From assembly GCA_948471205.1 (NCBI GenBank), contig CAOKRT010000013.1, positions 1 through 45,191 on the forward strand: DNA of 45,191 bases, written 5' to 3'. Within the stretch, counting starts at the first letter, position 1. Each line of letters starts with the position of its first letter. The stretch is from an uncultured Oscillospiraceae bacterium. GTDB lineage: Bacteria; Bacillota; Clostridia; Oscillospirales; Acutalibacteraceae. Shown piece after piece: positions 6,879 to 15,462 of the stretch. Under the pieces are notes generated by a model. The model saw only the letters and a program-made list of their open reading frames with translations. It ran no database searches and was not told the origin of the DNA. The translations under genes were made by a program, and so were the position numbers.

Positions 6879-9353
6879 ATGAAACATGCAGATATTGTAA
6901 AAAAAATGAGTCTGAAGCAGAAAGCAGATTTTGTTTCGGGATATGATTACTGGCATCTTGAAGCAGATGAAAGCCTTGGGCTTCCGAAAATTATGATTAC
7001 AGACGGACCGCACGGACTTCGCAAGCAAAATCCAAACGGCGGCGGTGTAGGGCTTGGCAATTCATATCCTGCTACCTGTATGCCTCCTGCCGCAACATCA
7101 GCCTGTTCATGGGATGAAGCGCTTCTTAAAGAAGAGGGTGAAGCACTTGCAGAGGAATGTATTCAGGAAAAGGTTTCCGTCATTCTCGGACCGGGAACCA
7201 ATATTAAGCGTTCACCTGTTTGCGGACGCAATTTTGAATATTTTTCAGAAGATCCTTTGCTTGCCGGTAAAATGTCGGCGGCACTTATAAACGGCTGTCA
7301 GTCAAAGGGAATAGGCACTTCCCTTAAACATTTTGCATGCAATTCGCAGGAAGCTTTCCGTATGATTATCAATGAGGTTATTGATGAACGTACAATGAGA
7401 GAGGTTTATTTCCCTGCGTTTGAAATTGCGGTTAAGGAATCACAGCCATGGACAATTATGAATTCTTATAACAGAATTAACGGTGTTTATGCTTCTCAGA
7501 ATGATTGGCTTCAGAATCAGGTGGCAAGGGGCGAATGGGGCTTTGAGGGCTTGTTTGTTACAGACTGGGGTGCATCGGTGGACCGTGTGCCGGGCTTGAA
7601 AGCGGGAACAGATCTTGAAATGCCGTCGTCAGGCTCACTTAATTCAGAAAGAATTATTGCGGCTGTTGAAAACGGTATGCTGGATGAAACAGTGCTGGAT
7701 GAAAGGGTAGACACAGTTGTTGATTTGATTATCAAATCAAAACCGGCTCTTGAACAGGATTACAAATTTGATATTGAAAAACACCATGCCCTTGCAAGAA
7801 AGGTTGCAGAAGGTTCTATGGTGCTTCTTAAAAATGATGACCGGATTCTGCCGTTGAAGAACGGTGCAAAAATTGCCGTTATAGGCGAAATGGCAAAGGC
7901 GCCCCGTTTTCAGGGACCGGGTTCATCTGTTGTTAATCCTACAAAGATTGATAATGCTTATGACTGCCTTGCAGATCTCGGCGCAGATGTTACATATTCA
8001 CAGGGCTATTACAAAGCTCCGCCGACCAAAAAGGATAAAAACAGAAAAGCGGATGCAGAACTTATTGCCGAAGCTGTTGCAGCAGCAAAAGCGGCTGATA
8101 CGGCAGTTGTTTTTGTTGGTTTAACCGAAGGCTTTGAAGCAGAGGGTTATGACAGGGAAACAATTGATATGCCCGAAAACCATAATATTCTTGTTTCTGA
8201 AGTTGCCAAGGCGAACCCGAACACCGTTGTTGTTCTTGCAGGCGGTTCTGTTGTTACAATGCCGTGGATTAATGAGGTTAAGGGTGTTCTTAATACGGGA
8301 TTAAGCGGGCAGGCTGTTGGTTCTGCTACTGCAAATATTCTTACGGGCAGAGTGAATCCAAGCGGTAAAACCGCAGAAACATATCCTGTTTCCTTTAACG
8401 ATAATCCCGTTTACGGAAATTATCCGGGCAGTCCTGTTATTTCAGAGCATAAGGAAAGCGTTTATATAGGTTACCGTTATTATGATACAGCGAAAAAGAA
8501 TGTTCTTTTCCCGTTTGGTTTCGGTCTTTCCTATACAACCTTTGAATACAGCGATATTAAAATATCTGCAAATGAAATAAAAGATAACGAAACGGTTGAC
8601 GTTACATTTAAAATCAAAAATACAGGCAGTACGGACGGTGCAGAAATAGCGCAGGTTTATGTTGCGGATAAAGATTCAACAATTTTCCGCCCCGAAAAAG
8701 AACTCAGGGCATTTACCAAAGTATTTCTTAAAGCCGGCGAAGAAAAGGAAGTTACTCTTACACTCGGAAAACGTGCTTTTGCATATTATAATGTTAATAT
8801 CGGTGACTGGCATGTTGAAACAGGTGAATTTGATATACTTGTAGGTGCATCCAGCCGCGATATAAAACTGGTATCCACTGTGCATGTGGTTTCAACAGTT
8901 GATGCAGAAGTTCCTGATTTCAGGGAAACTGCACCGGCTTATTATACTGCTGATTTGTCCGGTATGGACGGTACGCAGTGGGCTGCGGTTTACGGTCAGC
9001 CGCTTCCGTCTGCACAGCGTGATACAACGGCTAAAATTAATATTTATAACTGCCTTGATGATGCTTCACATACAAAGTGGGGCGGAAGAATCGGTAAAAT
9101 TGTAAAAAGTGTTATAAACCGGTTTGCCGGCAGTGCTGAAAACGGTGACGGTGCAATGCTTCAGGCAATGGCTGTTCAGATACCAATCAGAAACTTTATT
9201 TCTATGTCTATGGGTGTATTCAGCCCGAAAATGGCAGAAGGTCTGCTTCAGATTCTGAATGATGACGAAAGCACTGTTAAAGGAATCGGAAAAATTCTCG
9301 GCGGTCTTCCAACTGCAATTAAAAAGCTGCCGAATCTTATTAAATCCATTTAA
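6879..9353 (+). CDS. Glycoside hydrolase family 3 beta-glucosidase
   Basis: An 824-residue cytoplasmic enzyme with no signal peptide, expected to cleave terminal beta-linked glucose or similar sugars from imported oligosaccharides. The TIM-barrel part shows the substrate-binding motif RNFEYFSEDP (~117-126), KHFACN (Lys150-His151) and the nucleophile motif FVTDWGAS with Asp229. The alpha/beta sandwich contains GLTEGFEAEGYDRE, where the acid/base Glu usually lies, then SGKTAETYP and the fibronectin III-like domain (from ~560). About 125 extra C-terminal residues after FnIII form a helical tail. GGAGGA at 6866-6871, 7 nt before ATG 6879, fixes the start; the earlier start codons lie in the promoter. 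Terminator follows. Confidence 0.93.
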   Translation: MKHADIVKKMSLKQKADFVSGYDYWHLEADESLGLPKIMITDGPHGLRKQNPNGGGVGLGNSYPATCMPPAATSACSWDEALLKEEGEALAEECIQEKVSVILGPGTNIKRSPVCGRNFEYFSEDPLLAGKMSAALINGCQSKGIGTSLKHFACNSQEAFRMIINEVIDERTMREVYFPAFEIAVKESQPWTIMNSYNRINGVYASQNDWLQNQVARGEWGFEGLFVTDWGASVDRVPGLKAGTDLEMPSSGSLNSERIIAAVENGMLDETVLDERVDTVVDLIIKSKPALEQDYKFDIEKHHALARKVAEGSMVLLKNDDRILPLKNGAKIAVIGEMAKAPRFQGPGSSVVNPTKIDNAYDCLADLGADVTYSQGYYKAPPTKKDKNRKADAELIAEAVAAAKAADTAVVFVGLTEGFEAEGYDRETIDMPENHNILVSEVAKANPNTVVVLAGGSVVTMPWINEVKGVLNTGLSGQAVGSATANILTGRVNPSGKTAETYPVSFNDNPVYGNYPGSPVISEHKESVYIGYRYYDTAKKNVLFPFGFGLSYTTFEYSDIKISANEIKDNETVDVTFKIKNTGSTDGAEIAQVYVADKDSTIFRPEKELRAFTKVFLKAGEEKEVTLTLGKRAFAYYNVNIGDWHVETGEFDILVGASSRDIKLVSTVHVVSTVDAEVPDFRETAPAYYTADLSGMDGTQWAAVYGQPLPSAQRDTTAKINIYNCLDDASHTKWGGRIGKIVKSVINRFAGSAENGDGAMLQAMAVQIPIRNFISMSMGVFSPKMAEGLLQILNDDESTVKGIGKILGGLPTAIKKLPNLIKSI

Positions 9354-9363
9354 ACAATCAATA

Positions 9364-9403
9364 AATAACCGCCTGTCTTTCATTTGAAAGACAGGCGGTT
9401 ATT
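9364..9403. terminator. Bidirectional intrinsic terminator
   Basis: An 18-bp perfect stem (9364-9381 with 9386-9403) around the core ACCGCCTGTC, with a 4-nt loop, between the convergent GH3 and acyltransferase genes. Confidence 0.85.
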
Positions 9404-9404
9404 C

Positions 9405-10691
9405 TTATGCCGCGGTATTTTTCTTTTGTTTTTCAGCATTTTTGATGCCGGATATAATTCCTTCGGCTTTGATGGAATCTATAAAATATTTTTCAATACT
9501 GTTTTCCTTGGTAACGGAAGAAACCGTTACAGAAAGTTTGTTTCCAAAACCAACCGCTGTGCAGTATACGCAATTGAAAGGTGTTTCTCCGATAACGGAT
9601 TCAAACCGGTCAATATAAGGTCTCATTGTTTCGGGAACATCTACGAATCCAAGATTGGAAAAAGGACTTGTATATTTCTTTTCGCCGAATTCATGAAAGC
9701 AAAATTTCATAACAAGTTTCTTTAATATATTGGGGGCAATTTTTGTAATCAGCATTTTTTCTTCCGCCACATTTTGGCTGACTGTTTTTTGAAGTTTTTT
9801 CATTTGTATCAATAAACGCATTTCTTTTTTTACCGCATTTATTGAATCGGCAAGTGAATGAATTTTGTTCGGATAAACGCATACGTTTACAAAGGTAGCA
9901 AAATTGCGGAGTGTTTTGCTGTTGTAATAAGGACGAAGATTAACGGGAACCGAAATTTTAACAGGCAGGCCGGGCTGCCTGTTTTCATAACTTTTATACT
10001 GCTGTACAAAAGCATAAGCGTATATTCCGGCTAAATATTCTGTAACAGTGCATCCGTATTTTTCTTTTGCGTTTTCTTTCAGCTTATCAATCGGTAGAAT
10101 AATATTTGTTGTTTTCAGAAAATTCTTTTCACGCTTTGGCTTATACTGATAAGCATTTTTTTCATTACGGCTTTGGCGTTTGCTTTTTTTGTAAACGCCT
10201 TGAAAAGCATCAGCCATTTCATTACTTTGTGCAGGTTCATTTGGGTCCAATACACCGTTTGTTTTTTCAATGGTGCCGCCGGCAAGTTCAATATATCTGG
10301 CGGTTAATGTTTTTAAATAGGTAATTGCACCGGTTCCGTCAGTAACGGAATGAAAAAATTCTGCTGTAATTTTGTTATCGGAATAAAGCACTCGGAACAT
10401 CGGCTTCTTTCCCTGACCCACGGCAATAGGGCGGCACGGATAGTCTGTTGCTTCTGAAACAATATCAAAATCTGTTGCAGGGATTAAATAATCCCAAAAA
10501 AATCCTTTATGAAGTTGGGTATAAAATGTCGGAAAGCGCGGCGCAAGTTCTCTGACGGCAAGTTTTAAAAGTGCGGGATTAACCTTGATTTTCAGATATA
10601 CGGATACATTAAATACGGAATTCCATTTTTTGTTCATAGCGGCTGTGTATATTTTCGCAGCATTGTCAAGCGGATAGTAAATATTGCTCAT
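9405..10691 (-). CDS. Condensation-fold (alcohol O-acetyltransferase/wax ester synthase-like) acyltransferase
   Basis: A 428-residue protein from ATG 10691 (GAAAGG upstream). The acyltransferase motif HxxxDG appears as HSVTDG (His114-Gly119), preceded by strands matching the CoA-dependent acyltransferase fold. A second half carries ISVPVNLRPYY and SNLGFVDVPETM, the counterparts of the DFG-like and latch regions of condensation domains. No signal peptide and no partner polyketide or NRPS genes are nearby, so the acyl donor and acceptor are unknown; a stand-alone acetyl or acyl transfer to an alcohol or sugar is the simplest reading. The ~55 codons upstream of ATG 10691 in the same frame are leader. 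An AraC gene lies just upstream on the same strand. Confidence 0.75.
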   Translation of the reverse strand: MSNIYYPLDNAAKIYTAAMNKKWNSVFNVSVYLKIKVNPALLKLAVRELAPRFPTFYTQLHKGFFWDYLIPATDFDIVSEATDYPCRPIAVGQGKKPMFRVLYSDNKITAEFFHSVTDGTGAITYLKTLTARYIELAGGTIEKTNGVLDPNEPAQSNEMADAFQGVYKKSKRQSRNEKNAYQYKPKREKNFLKTTNIILPIDKLKENAKEKYGCTVTEYLAGIYAYAFVQQYKSYENRQPGLPVKISVPVNLRPYYNSKTLRNFATFVNVCVYPNKIHSLADSINAVKKEMRLLIQMKKLQKTVSQNVAEEKMLITKIAPNILKKLVMKFCFHEFGEKKYTSPFSNLGFVDVPETMRPYIDRFESVIGETPFNCVYCTAVGFGNKLSVTVSSVTKENSIEKYFIDSIKAEGIISGIKNAEKQKKNTAA

Positions 10692-10729
10692 AATAATTAA
10701 CCTTTCTTTTTCGCTTAAATAGTTTGTTT

Positions 10730-10746
10730 GCACAAATCTTTTGTGC
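10730..10746. promoter_or_regulatory. Candidate operator upstream of the acyltransferase gene
   Basis: Perfect 7-bp inverted repeat GCACAAA-TCT-TTTGTGC, 39-55 nt upstream of the start codon. A related element, GCACAAATTGTG, lies upstream of the araC-type gene at 11751-11762. Function is inferred. Confidence 0.4.
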
Positions 10747-10803
10747 CTGCTGTCAGTATAGCCAAATGGCATTGAAATTTCTAACAATCTTGCTTTACAT
10801 AAT

Positions 10804-10832
10804 AAAAAAATCCCGCAACCGTAAGGTGCGGG
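10804..10832 (-). terminator. Intrinsic terminator of the AraC regulator gene
   Basis: On minus, the stem CCCGCACC / GGTTGCGGG with one bulged base and a short loop is followed by seven T residues. Confidence 0.75.
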
Positions 10833-10869
10833 CGCAGAATGAAGCGTAAAAATCAAGGTGAAAGCTTAT

Positions 10870-11715
10870 TTATATTTGCCTGGAAAATTCTGACGGTGTA
10901 CAGCCGAATTCCTTTTTAAAGGCCTTCAGGAAAACAGAATAATTATTAAATCCGCTTTCAAAGCAGGCGGTTTTAGCAGTTTCACCGCTACTTATAAGCG
11001 AAGCGGAATAAATAAGCCGTTTTGAAATGATATAGTTGTAAATGGTTTTGCCTGTTATTCTTTTAAATTTATGCATCAGGTAATACCTGTTTAAATAAAA
11101 TTCGTTTGAAATTCTGTCCAAAGTTAAATCATCAGACAGATGGTTGTTTATGTATTCTATAATTTCATCTGTAAGTTTATCGCTTTTATAATCAATCGGA
11201 ATGCCATTGTAGTTTATAACGGCTCGGTTAATCAGAATCATAAATTCCGTAAAAATACAATCCTGCATCAGCTTTGCCGCAAAGATATCGGAATCTTCAT
11301 GAATTAATTTTTCAATAATACTGAAAATTTCCTTTGCATGGTTATCTGCCAGCCTGATTAAATGAATATGATTTTCTGCCGCTTTATCAAAGCAAGCGGA
11401 AAGTCCGTCTGCAGATTTCAGAAAACTGCTGTTTATCCAGATTACGATTCTTTCATACGGAACATTTGATTTGATAACCGGCTTGTGAATATCACCGTGG
11501 CGAACCAACAAAATGTCATTCGGCTTTAGGCAGTATTCCTTTCCTTCAATAATATAAGATGCTTTGCCGGATTTGAATAAAATAATTTTATCAAATTCAT
11601 GATAATGAAATCTGAAATCCTGCCTGCAGTAATCATTGATATTGAAAATTCTGTAATTTTCTTTTAAATATCCTCTTTTGCCGTATTCGGCATCCATCAT
11701 ATATAAATCATCCAT
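10870..11715 (-). CDS. AraC/XylS family transcriptional regulator with cupin-type sensor domain
   Basis: About 281 residues. The N-terminal half is a cupin ligand pocket (FHYHEFDKIILFKSG, then GKEYCLKPNDILLVRHGDIHK). The C-terminal ~100 residues hold the two AraC helix-turn-helix motifs (LTLDRISNEFYLNRYYLMHKF and TAKTACFESGFNNYSVFLKAFK, ending GCTPSEFSRQ). These proteins usually respond to sugars or glycosides. ATG 11715 is taken as the start; residues upstream in the frame are encoded by the promoter. The -10 box ends 7 nt before this ATG and there is no Shine-Dalgarno site, so the message may be leaderless; ATG 11703 or 11700 are alternatives. The probable target is the acyltransferase gene downstream. 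Confidence 0.88.
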   Translation of the reverse strand: MDDLYMMDAEYGKRGYLKENYRIFNINDYCRQDFRFHYHEFDKIILFKSGKASYIIEGKEYCLKPNDILLVRHGDIHKPVIKSNVPYERIVIWINSSFLKSADGLSACFDKAAENHIHLIRLADNHAKEIFSIIEKLIHEDSDIFAAKLMQDCIFTEFMILINRAVINYNGIPIDYKSDKLTDEIIEYINNHLSDDLTLDRISNEFYLNRYYLMHKFKRITGKTIYNYIISKRLIYSASLISSGETAKTACFESGFNNYSVFLKAFKKEFGCTPSEFSRQI

Positions 11716-11721
11716 ATAGAA

Positions 11722-11750
11722 ATTATATAGCACTATTTGTATATTGTAAA
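11722..11750 (-). promoter_or_regulatory. Promoter of the AraC regulator
   Basis: On minus, -35 TTTACA (11750-11745), a 17-nt spacer and -10 TATAAT (11727-11722). The predicted transcription start coincides with ATG 11715. A short palindrome CACAA-A-TTGTG (11752-11762) adjoins the -35 box. Confidence 0.7.
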
Positions 11751-11825
11751 GCACAAATTGTGATTTTAAATGCAAATATACAGTATTATACTTGTTTTTA
11801 ATAAAGAATTTGAAAAGGTGATTTT

Positions 11826-12818
11826 ATGAAAATTTTGGTTTTAGCCGGAGGATTAAGTCCGGAAAGGGATGTGTCGCTTGTATCTGCTTCAAAAATTGCA
11901 AAAGCGCTTATTAACAAAGGGCACCGTGTGTTTGTTTTAGACCTGTACTATGGAATTTCTGATGTAAAGCTTGCTCACTTTACATTAGATGCAGATAAAA
12001 TAAAGGTGTATTCTGTGTCTGAAAATGCACCTGAAATAAAGAAATGCGGTAATAGAGAAAGCGGTATTGGTAAAAATGTAATTGAATGCTGCAAAACGGC
12101 AGATGTTGTTTTTATGGCACTTCACGGCGATATAGGCGAAAACGGCAGGGTTCAGGCATTGCTTGATATGAACGGTATCAAATATACCGGCTCCGGTTAT
12201 GAGGGCTGTTTGCTTTCTATGAATAAAAATATTTCAAAAGCGCTGGTATCGGCGCATCATATAAAAACGGCAGAATGGTGTGTGAATGAAAACGATAATT
12301 CAATCGGTTTTCCGTGTGTTGTAAAGCCGGTAAGCGGCGGTTCAAGCATAGGTGTTTCCATAGTTGAAAATCAGGCACAGTTTAACAGCGCTGTTCATCT
12401 TGCAAAGCAATATGACTGTGATGTGCTGATAGAAAAGGAAATAAACGGCCGTGAATTTTCAGTAGGAATTCTGAATAATATGCCTTTGCCCGTTATAGAA
12501 ATCAAACCGAAAAACGATAGTTTTTATGATTACAGAAATAAATATCAGCCCGGAAACACGGCGGAAATATGCCCTGCAGATATTCCGTTCGGTTTAACAC
12601 AGCAGCTTCAGAAAACCGCACAGGAAATACATAATATTCTGAATCTTAAATTCTATTCCCGAATTGATTTTATGGTTGATTGGGAAAATAATATTTATTT
12701 TCTTGAAGCAAATTCACTGCCGGGTATGACGCCTGCAAGCCTTTTGCCGCAGGAGGCAGAAGCGGCAGGTATTTCCTATGATGACTTATGCAGTATGATT
12801 GCGCAAAGTGTTTTTTAG
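11826..12818 (+). CDS. ddl: D-alanine--D-alanine ligase
   Basis: A 330-residue ATP-grasp enzyme making the D-Ala-D-Ala dipeptide of peptidoglycan. It shows the N-terminal GGLSPERDVSLVSA, ALHGDIGENGRVQALLD, the ATP-grasp segment FPCVVKPVSGGSSIGVS, the loop FYDYRNKY and the C-terminal FLEANSLPGMTPASLLPQEAEAAG. The YDYxxKY loop with Tyr is typical of D-Ala-D-Ala rather than D-Ala-D-Lac (VanA-type) ligases. AAAAGGTG precedes ATG 11826. It sits upstream of, but is transcribed separately from, a Bce-type antibiotic-sensing module, which suggests an extra ligase tied to cell-wall stress. Whether another ddl exists in the genome is unknown. Confidence 0.93.
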   Translation: MKILVLAGGLSPERDVSLVSASKIAKALINKGHRVFVLDLYYGISDVKLAHFTLDADKIKVYSVSENAPEIKKCGNRESGIGKNVIECCKTADVVFMALHGDIGENGRVQALLDMNGIKYTGSGYEGCLLSMNKNISKALVSAHHIKTAEWCVNENDNSIGFPCVVKPVSGGSSIGVSIVENQAQFNSAVHLAKQYDCDVLIEKEINGREFSVGILNNMPLPVIEIKPKNDSFYDYRNKYQPGNTAEICPADIPFGLTQQLQKTAQEIHNILNLKFYSRIDFMVDWENNIYFLEANSLPGMTPASLLPQEAEAAGISYDDLCSMIAQSVF

Positions 12819-12828
12819 GTTAATCGGA

Positions 12829-12857
12829 TTTACAAAAAAAGATTGCTGTGATAAAAT
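12829..12857 (+). promoter_or_regulatory. Promoter of the Bce-like two-component system
   Basis: -35 TTTACA (12829-12834), a 17-nt spacer and -10 TAAAAT (12852-12857), just after the ddl stop codon. It shows the regulatory genes can be transcribed independently of ddl. Confidence 0.7.
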
Positions 12858-12889
12858 GAGTTTGATATTTGCAGAAAGGAACAGCAGTG

Positions 12890-13573
12890 ATGTATCGTAT
12901 TTTAATCGTTGAGGATGACAGGGGAATTGCCGATGCAATCTCTCAGCAGCTTAATATGTGGAATCTGGAATCAAAAACAGTTGATGATTTCAGAAATGTA
13001 CTTGCACAGTTTTCGGAATACAGCCCGCATCTTGTATTGCTGGATATTTCTTTGCCGTTTTTTAACGGATATCACTGGTGTTCGGAAATCAGAAAAGTAT
13101 CAAAGGTGCCTGTTATTTTTATTTCATCAGCTTCTGATAATATGAATATTGTTATGGCTATGAATATGGGTGCAGATGATTTTATTGCAAAACCGTTTGA
13201 CCAAAGTGTAATGATAGCCAAAATACAGGCAATGCTCAGAAGAACATATGATTTTTCTTCGTCTGTAAACGTACTGGAACACAGAGGCGCAATGCTTGAT
13301 ACGGCAGACGGCACATTTGTTTATAACGACAATAAAATTGCGCTTACAAAGAATGAATTTATTATTCTGCGCATGCTGATGGAAAATAAGGGCAAAATAA
13401 TAAGCCGCGACAGACTTATGGAGCAGCTTTGGGAAACGGACAGTTTTGTTGATGAAAATACGCTTACTGTGAATGTAAGCCGCCTGAGAAAAAAACTTGA
13501 TTCGGAAGGTCTTGAAGATTTTATTTCAACAAAATTCGGAATGGGATATATTATCAGAGAACAGGATGTCTGA
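12890..13573 (+). CDS. BceR/YxdJ-like OmpR-family response regulator
   Basis: A 227-residue protein. The receiver domain has the acidic pair Glu8/Asp9-Asp10, phospho-acceptor Asp52 (LVLLDISLP), Ser80 and Lys101 (FIAKPF). The winged-helix OmpR domain occupies ~130-225 (LTKNEFIILRMLMENKGKIISRDRLMEQLW, then VNVSRLRKKL and FGMGYI, read as blocks). GAAAGGA before ATG 12890 fixes the start; the ATG at 12869 lies seven codons earlier and is rejected. The histidine kinase starts 2 nt after the stop. The expected target is the BceR-type inverted repeat at 14567-14586 ahead of the transporter genes. Confidence 0.92.
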   Translation: MYRILIVEDDRGIADAISQQLNMWNLESKTVDDFRNVLAQFSEYSPHLVLLDISLPFFNGYHWCSEIRKVSKVPVIFISSASDNMNIVMAMNMGADDFIAKPFDQSVMIAKIQAMLRRTYDFSSSVNVLEHRGAMLDTADGTFVYNDNKIALTKNEFIILRMLMENKGKIISRDRLMEQLWETDSFVDENTLTVNVSRLRKKLDSEGLEDFISTKFGMGYIIREQDV

Positions 13574-13575
13574 TT

Positions 13576-14565
13576 ATGAAATTTTTCTTTCACTATTTTA
13601 AACAGAGAAAAACGGCTGCCGTTTTATTTGTTTTGTTTGTTTTATCATTTTTGGTTTCTTTTATTCTATATAAAATTCCTGCGGGCGCAGTTTTATATCC
13701 GTCTGTTCTTTTTGCTTTTTTTGCAGCCGTTTTCATTTTTTTGGATTACAGGCAGGTTTTGAAAAAACATAAAAAGCTTTGTGCATTTTTGGATTACACA
13801 GAGGATTTAACAGATTTTCTGCCTGTTCCCGAAACGGCCGATGATTATGATTATCAGAAAATTATTTATCTGATTACGGATGAACAGAAGCGGCGGAATC
13901 TTGCAATGAATATGAAATATTCGGATATGGTGGATTATTATACCGTTTGGGCGCATCAGATAAAAACCCCTATTGCCTCCATCAAACTTACGCTTCAGAA
14001 TCATGAATCCGAGCTTTCAAAAATTATTGCAGACGATTTGTTCAGAATTGAACAGTATGTGGAAATGGTGTTAATGTTTCTTCGTCTTGATTCTGATTAT
14101 ACAGATTATATCATTCAGGAATACAGCCTGGATCATATTATAAAATGTGCAGTTAAAAAATTTGCCGCTCAGTTTATAAGAAGAAAGATTACTCTGCAAT
14201 ACCAACCGCTTAATACCAATGTTATTACGGATGAAAAATGGCTTTCGTTTGTGATAGAACAGGTTATATCCAATTCACTTAAATATACACCCAAGGGTGA
14301 AATTTCCATTTATTTGGAAGGCTCTAAAACATTGTGTATCAAGGACACGGGAATCGGTATTGCGCCGGAAGATATTGCCAGGATATTTGAAAAAGGCTAT
14401 ACGGGCTATAACGGAAGAACAGATAAAAGAGCAAGTGGCATCGGTCTTTATTTATGTAAAAGAATATGCAAAAATCTCGGTCACAGTATTTCAGCATTTT
14501 CAACTCCGGGAAAGGGAACGGTAATAAAAATTAATTTGGATAAGAAAAAACTGTTTTTTGAATAA
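13576..14565 (+). CDS. BceS/YxdK-like intramembrane-sensing histidine kinase
   Basis: A 329-residue kinase with two N-terminal transmembrane helices (~13-31 and ~38-56) separated by only a few residues, so no extracellular sensor domain. This is the hallmark of BceS-type kinases that sense peptide antibiotics through their cognate ABC transporter. The phospho-acceptor is His127 in VWAHQIKTPIASIKL; the ATPase domain has the N-box EQVISNSLKYT, the G1 box IKDTGIGIAPED, and the G2 box ASGIGLYLCK. It overlaps nothing and immediately follows the regulator. The BceR-type operator starts 2 nt after its stop codon. Confidence 0.93.
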   Translation: MKFFFHYFKQRKTAAVLFVLFVLSFLVSFILYKIPAGAVLYPSVLFAFFAAVFIFLDYRQVLKKHKKLCAFLDYTEDLTDFLPVPETADDYDYQKIIYLITDEQKRRNLAMNMKYSDMVDYYTVWAHQIKTPIASIKLTLQNHESELSKIIADDLFRIEQYVEMVLMFLRLDSDYTDYIIQEYSLDHIIKCAVKKFAAQFIRRKITLQYQPLNTNVITDEKWLSFVIEQVISNSLKYTPKGEISIYLEGSKTLCIKDTGIGIAPEDIARIFEKGYTGYNGRTDKRASGIGLYLCKRICKNLGHSISAFSTPGKGTVIKINLDKKKLFFE

Positions 14566-14566
14566 C

Positions 14567-14644
14567 TTCTTACAAAAGTGTAAGAAATAAGCGGAGAAAT
14601 GTAAGCCTAATCAATGGAATTGCATTTCTCTTTTTTGATATAAT
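14567..14644 (+). promoter_or_regulatory. BceR-type operator and transporter promoter
   Basis: Perfect inverted repeat TTCTTACA-AAAG-TGTAAGAA (14567-14586), containing the TNACA-N4-TGTAA pattern known for BceR-like regulators. Downstream lies -10 TATAAT (14639-14644) with only a weak -35 (TGGAAT, 14615-14620), as expected for an activator-dependent promoter. It would drive the ABC transporter and yxeA genes. Confidence 0.75.
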
Positions 14645-14697
14645 CACTTCAGAAAGCACAAACAGAAACCATGTGCTTCAATTAAGGAGGATTTTAT

Positions 14698-15462
14698 ATG
14701 AGTATACTGGAAGTAAATGCTCTGCGAAAGGTGTATACAACACGTATGGGCGGAAACAAGGTTGAAGCCCTGCGCAATGTAACCTTTTCTGTAAATGAAG
14801 GTGAATATGTTGCCATTATGGGTGAATCCGGCAGCGGTAAAACCACGCTTTTAAATATTCTTGCCGCACTTGACAAGCCCACAGGCGGCAGTGTAAAACT
14901 TGCCGGCAGTGAAATATCAAATATCAGGGAATCCGAAATCGCCGCTTTCAGGCGTAATAATCTTGGCTTTGTTTTTCAGGATTTTAATTTGCTGGATACT
15001 TTTTCGATAGAGGATAATATATACCTGCCGCTGGTTCTTGCCGGTGTTCATCATACGCAGATGAAAGAAAGGCTTATACCCATTGCAAATCAGCTTGGAA
15101 TTTCCGATTTGCTGAAAAAATATCCGTATGAGGTTTCTGGCGGACAAAAGCAAAGAGCCGCTGTTGCAAGGGCTCTTATTACAAATCCCAAGATTATTCT
15201 TGCCGACGAACCCACCGGTGCACTTGATTCAAAAGCGTCTGATGAGCTGTTGGCGATGTTTTCAAAAATTAATCTTGTAGGGCAGACCATACTTATGGTT
15301 ACACATTCTGTTAAAGCGGCAAGCCGTGCCAACAGAGTGCTGTTTATTAAGGACGGGGAAGTATTTCACCAGATTTATCGGGGTGTGTCAACAGATGAAG
15401 AGCTTTATCAGAAAGTATCTGATACTTTGACATTGCTTGCAACAGGCGGTGACGGCAGATGA
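14698..15462 (+). CDS. BceA/YxdL-like ABC transporter ATPase
   Basis: A 254-residue ATPase with Walker A GESGSGKTT (~42-50), Q-loop FVFQDFNLLDTF, signature VSGGQKQR, Walker [13 protein letters not shown] and switch His in VTHSVKAA. The FQDFNLLDT segment is typical of BceA-type peptide antibiotic resistance transporters. TAAGGAGG gives strong initiation at ATG 14698. The stop overlaps the permease start by 4 nt (ATGA), indicating translational coupling. With the permease it would remove or shield cell-wall-active peptides and, through the kinase, signal their presence. Confidence 0.94.
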   Translation: MSILEVNALRKVYTTRMGGNKVEALRNVTFSVNEGEYVAIMGESGSGKTTLLNILAALDKPTGGSVKLAGSEISNIRESEIAAFRRNNLGFVFQDFNLLDTFSIEDNIYLPLVLAGVHHTQMKERLIPIANQLGISDLLKKYPYEVSGGQKQRAAVARALITNPKIILADEPTGALDSKASDELLAMFSKINLVGQTILMVTHSVKAASRANRVLFIKDGEVFHQIYRGVSTDEELYQKVSDTLTLLATGGDGR

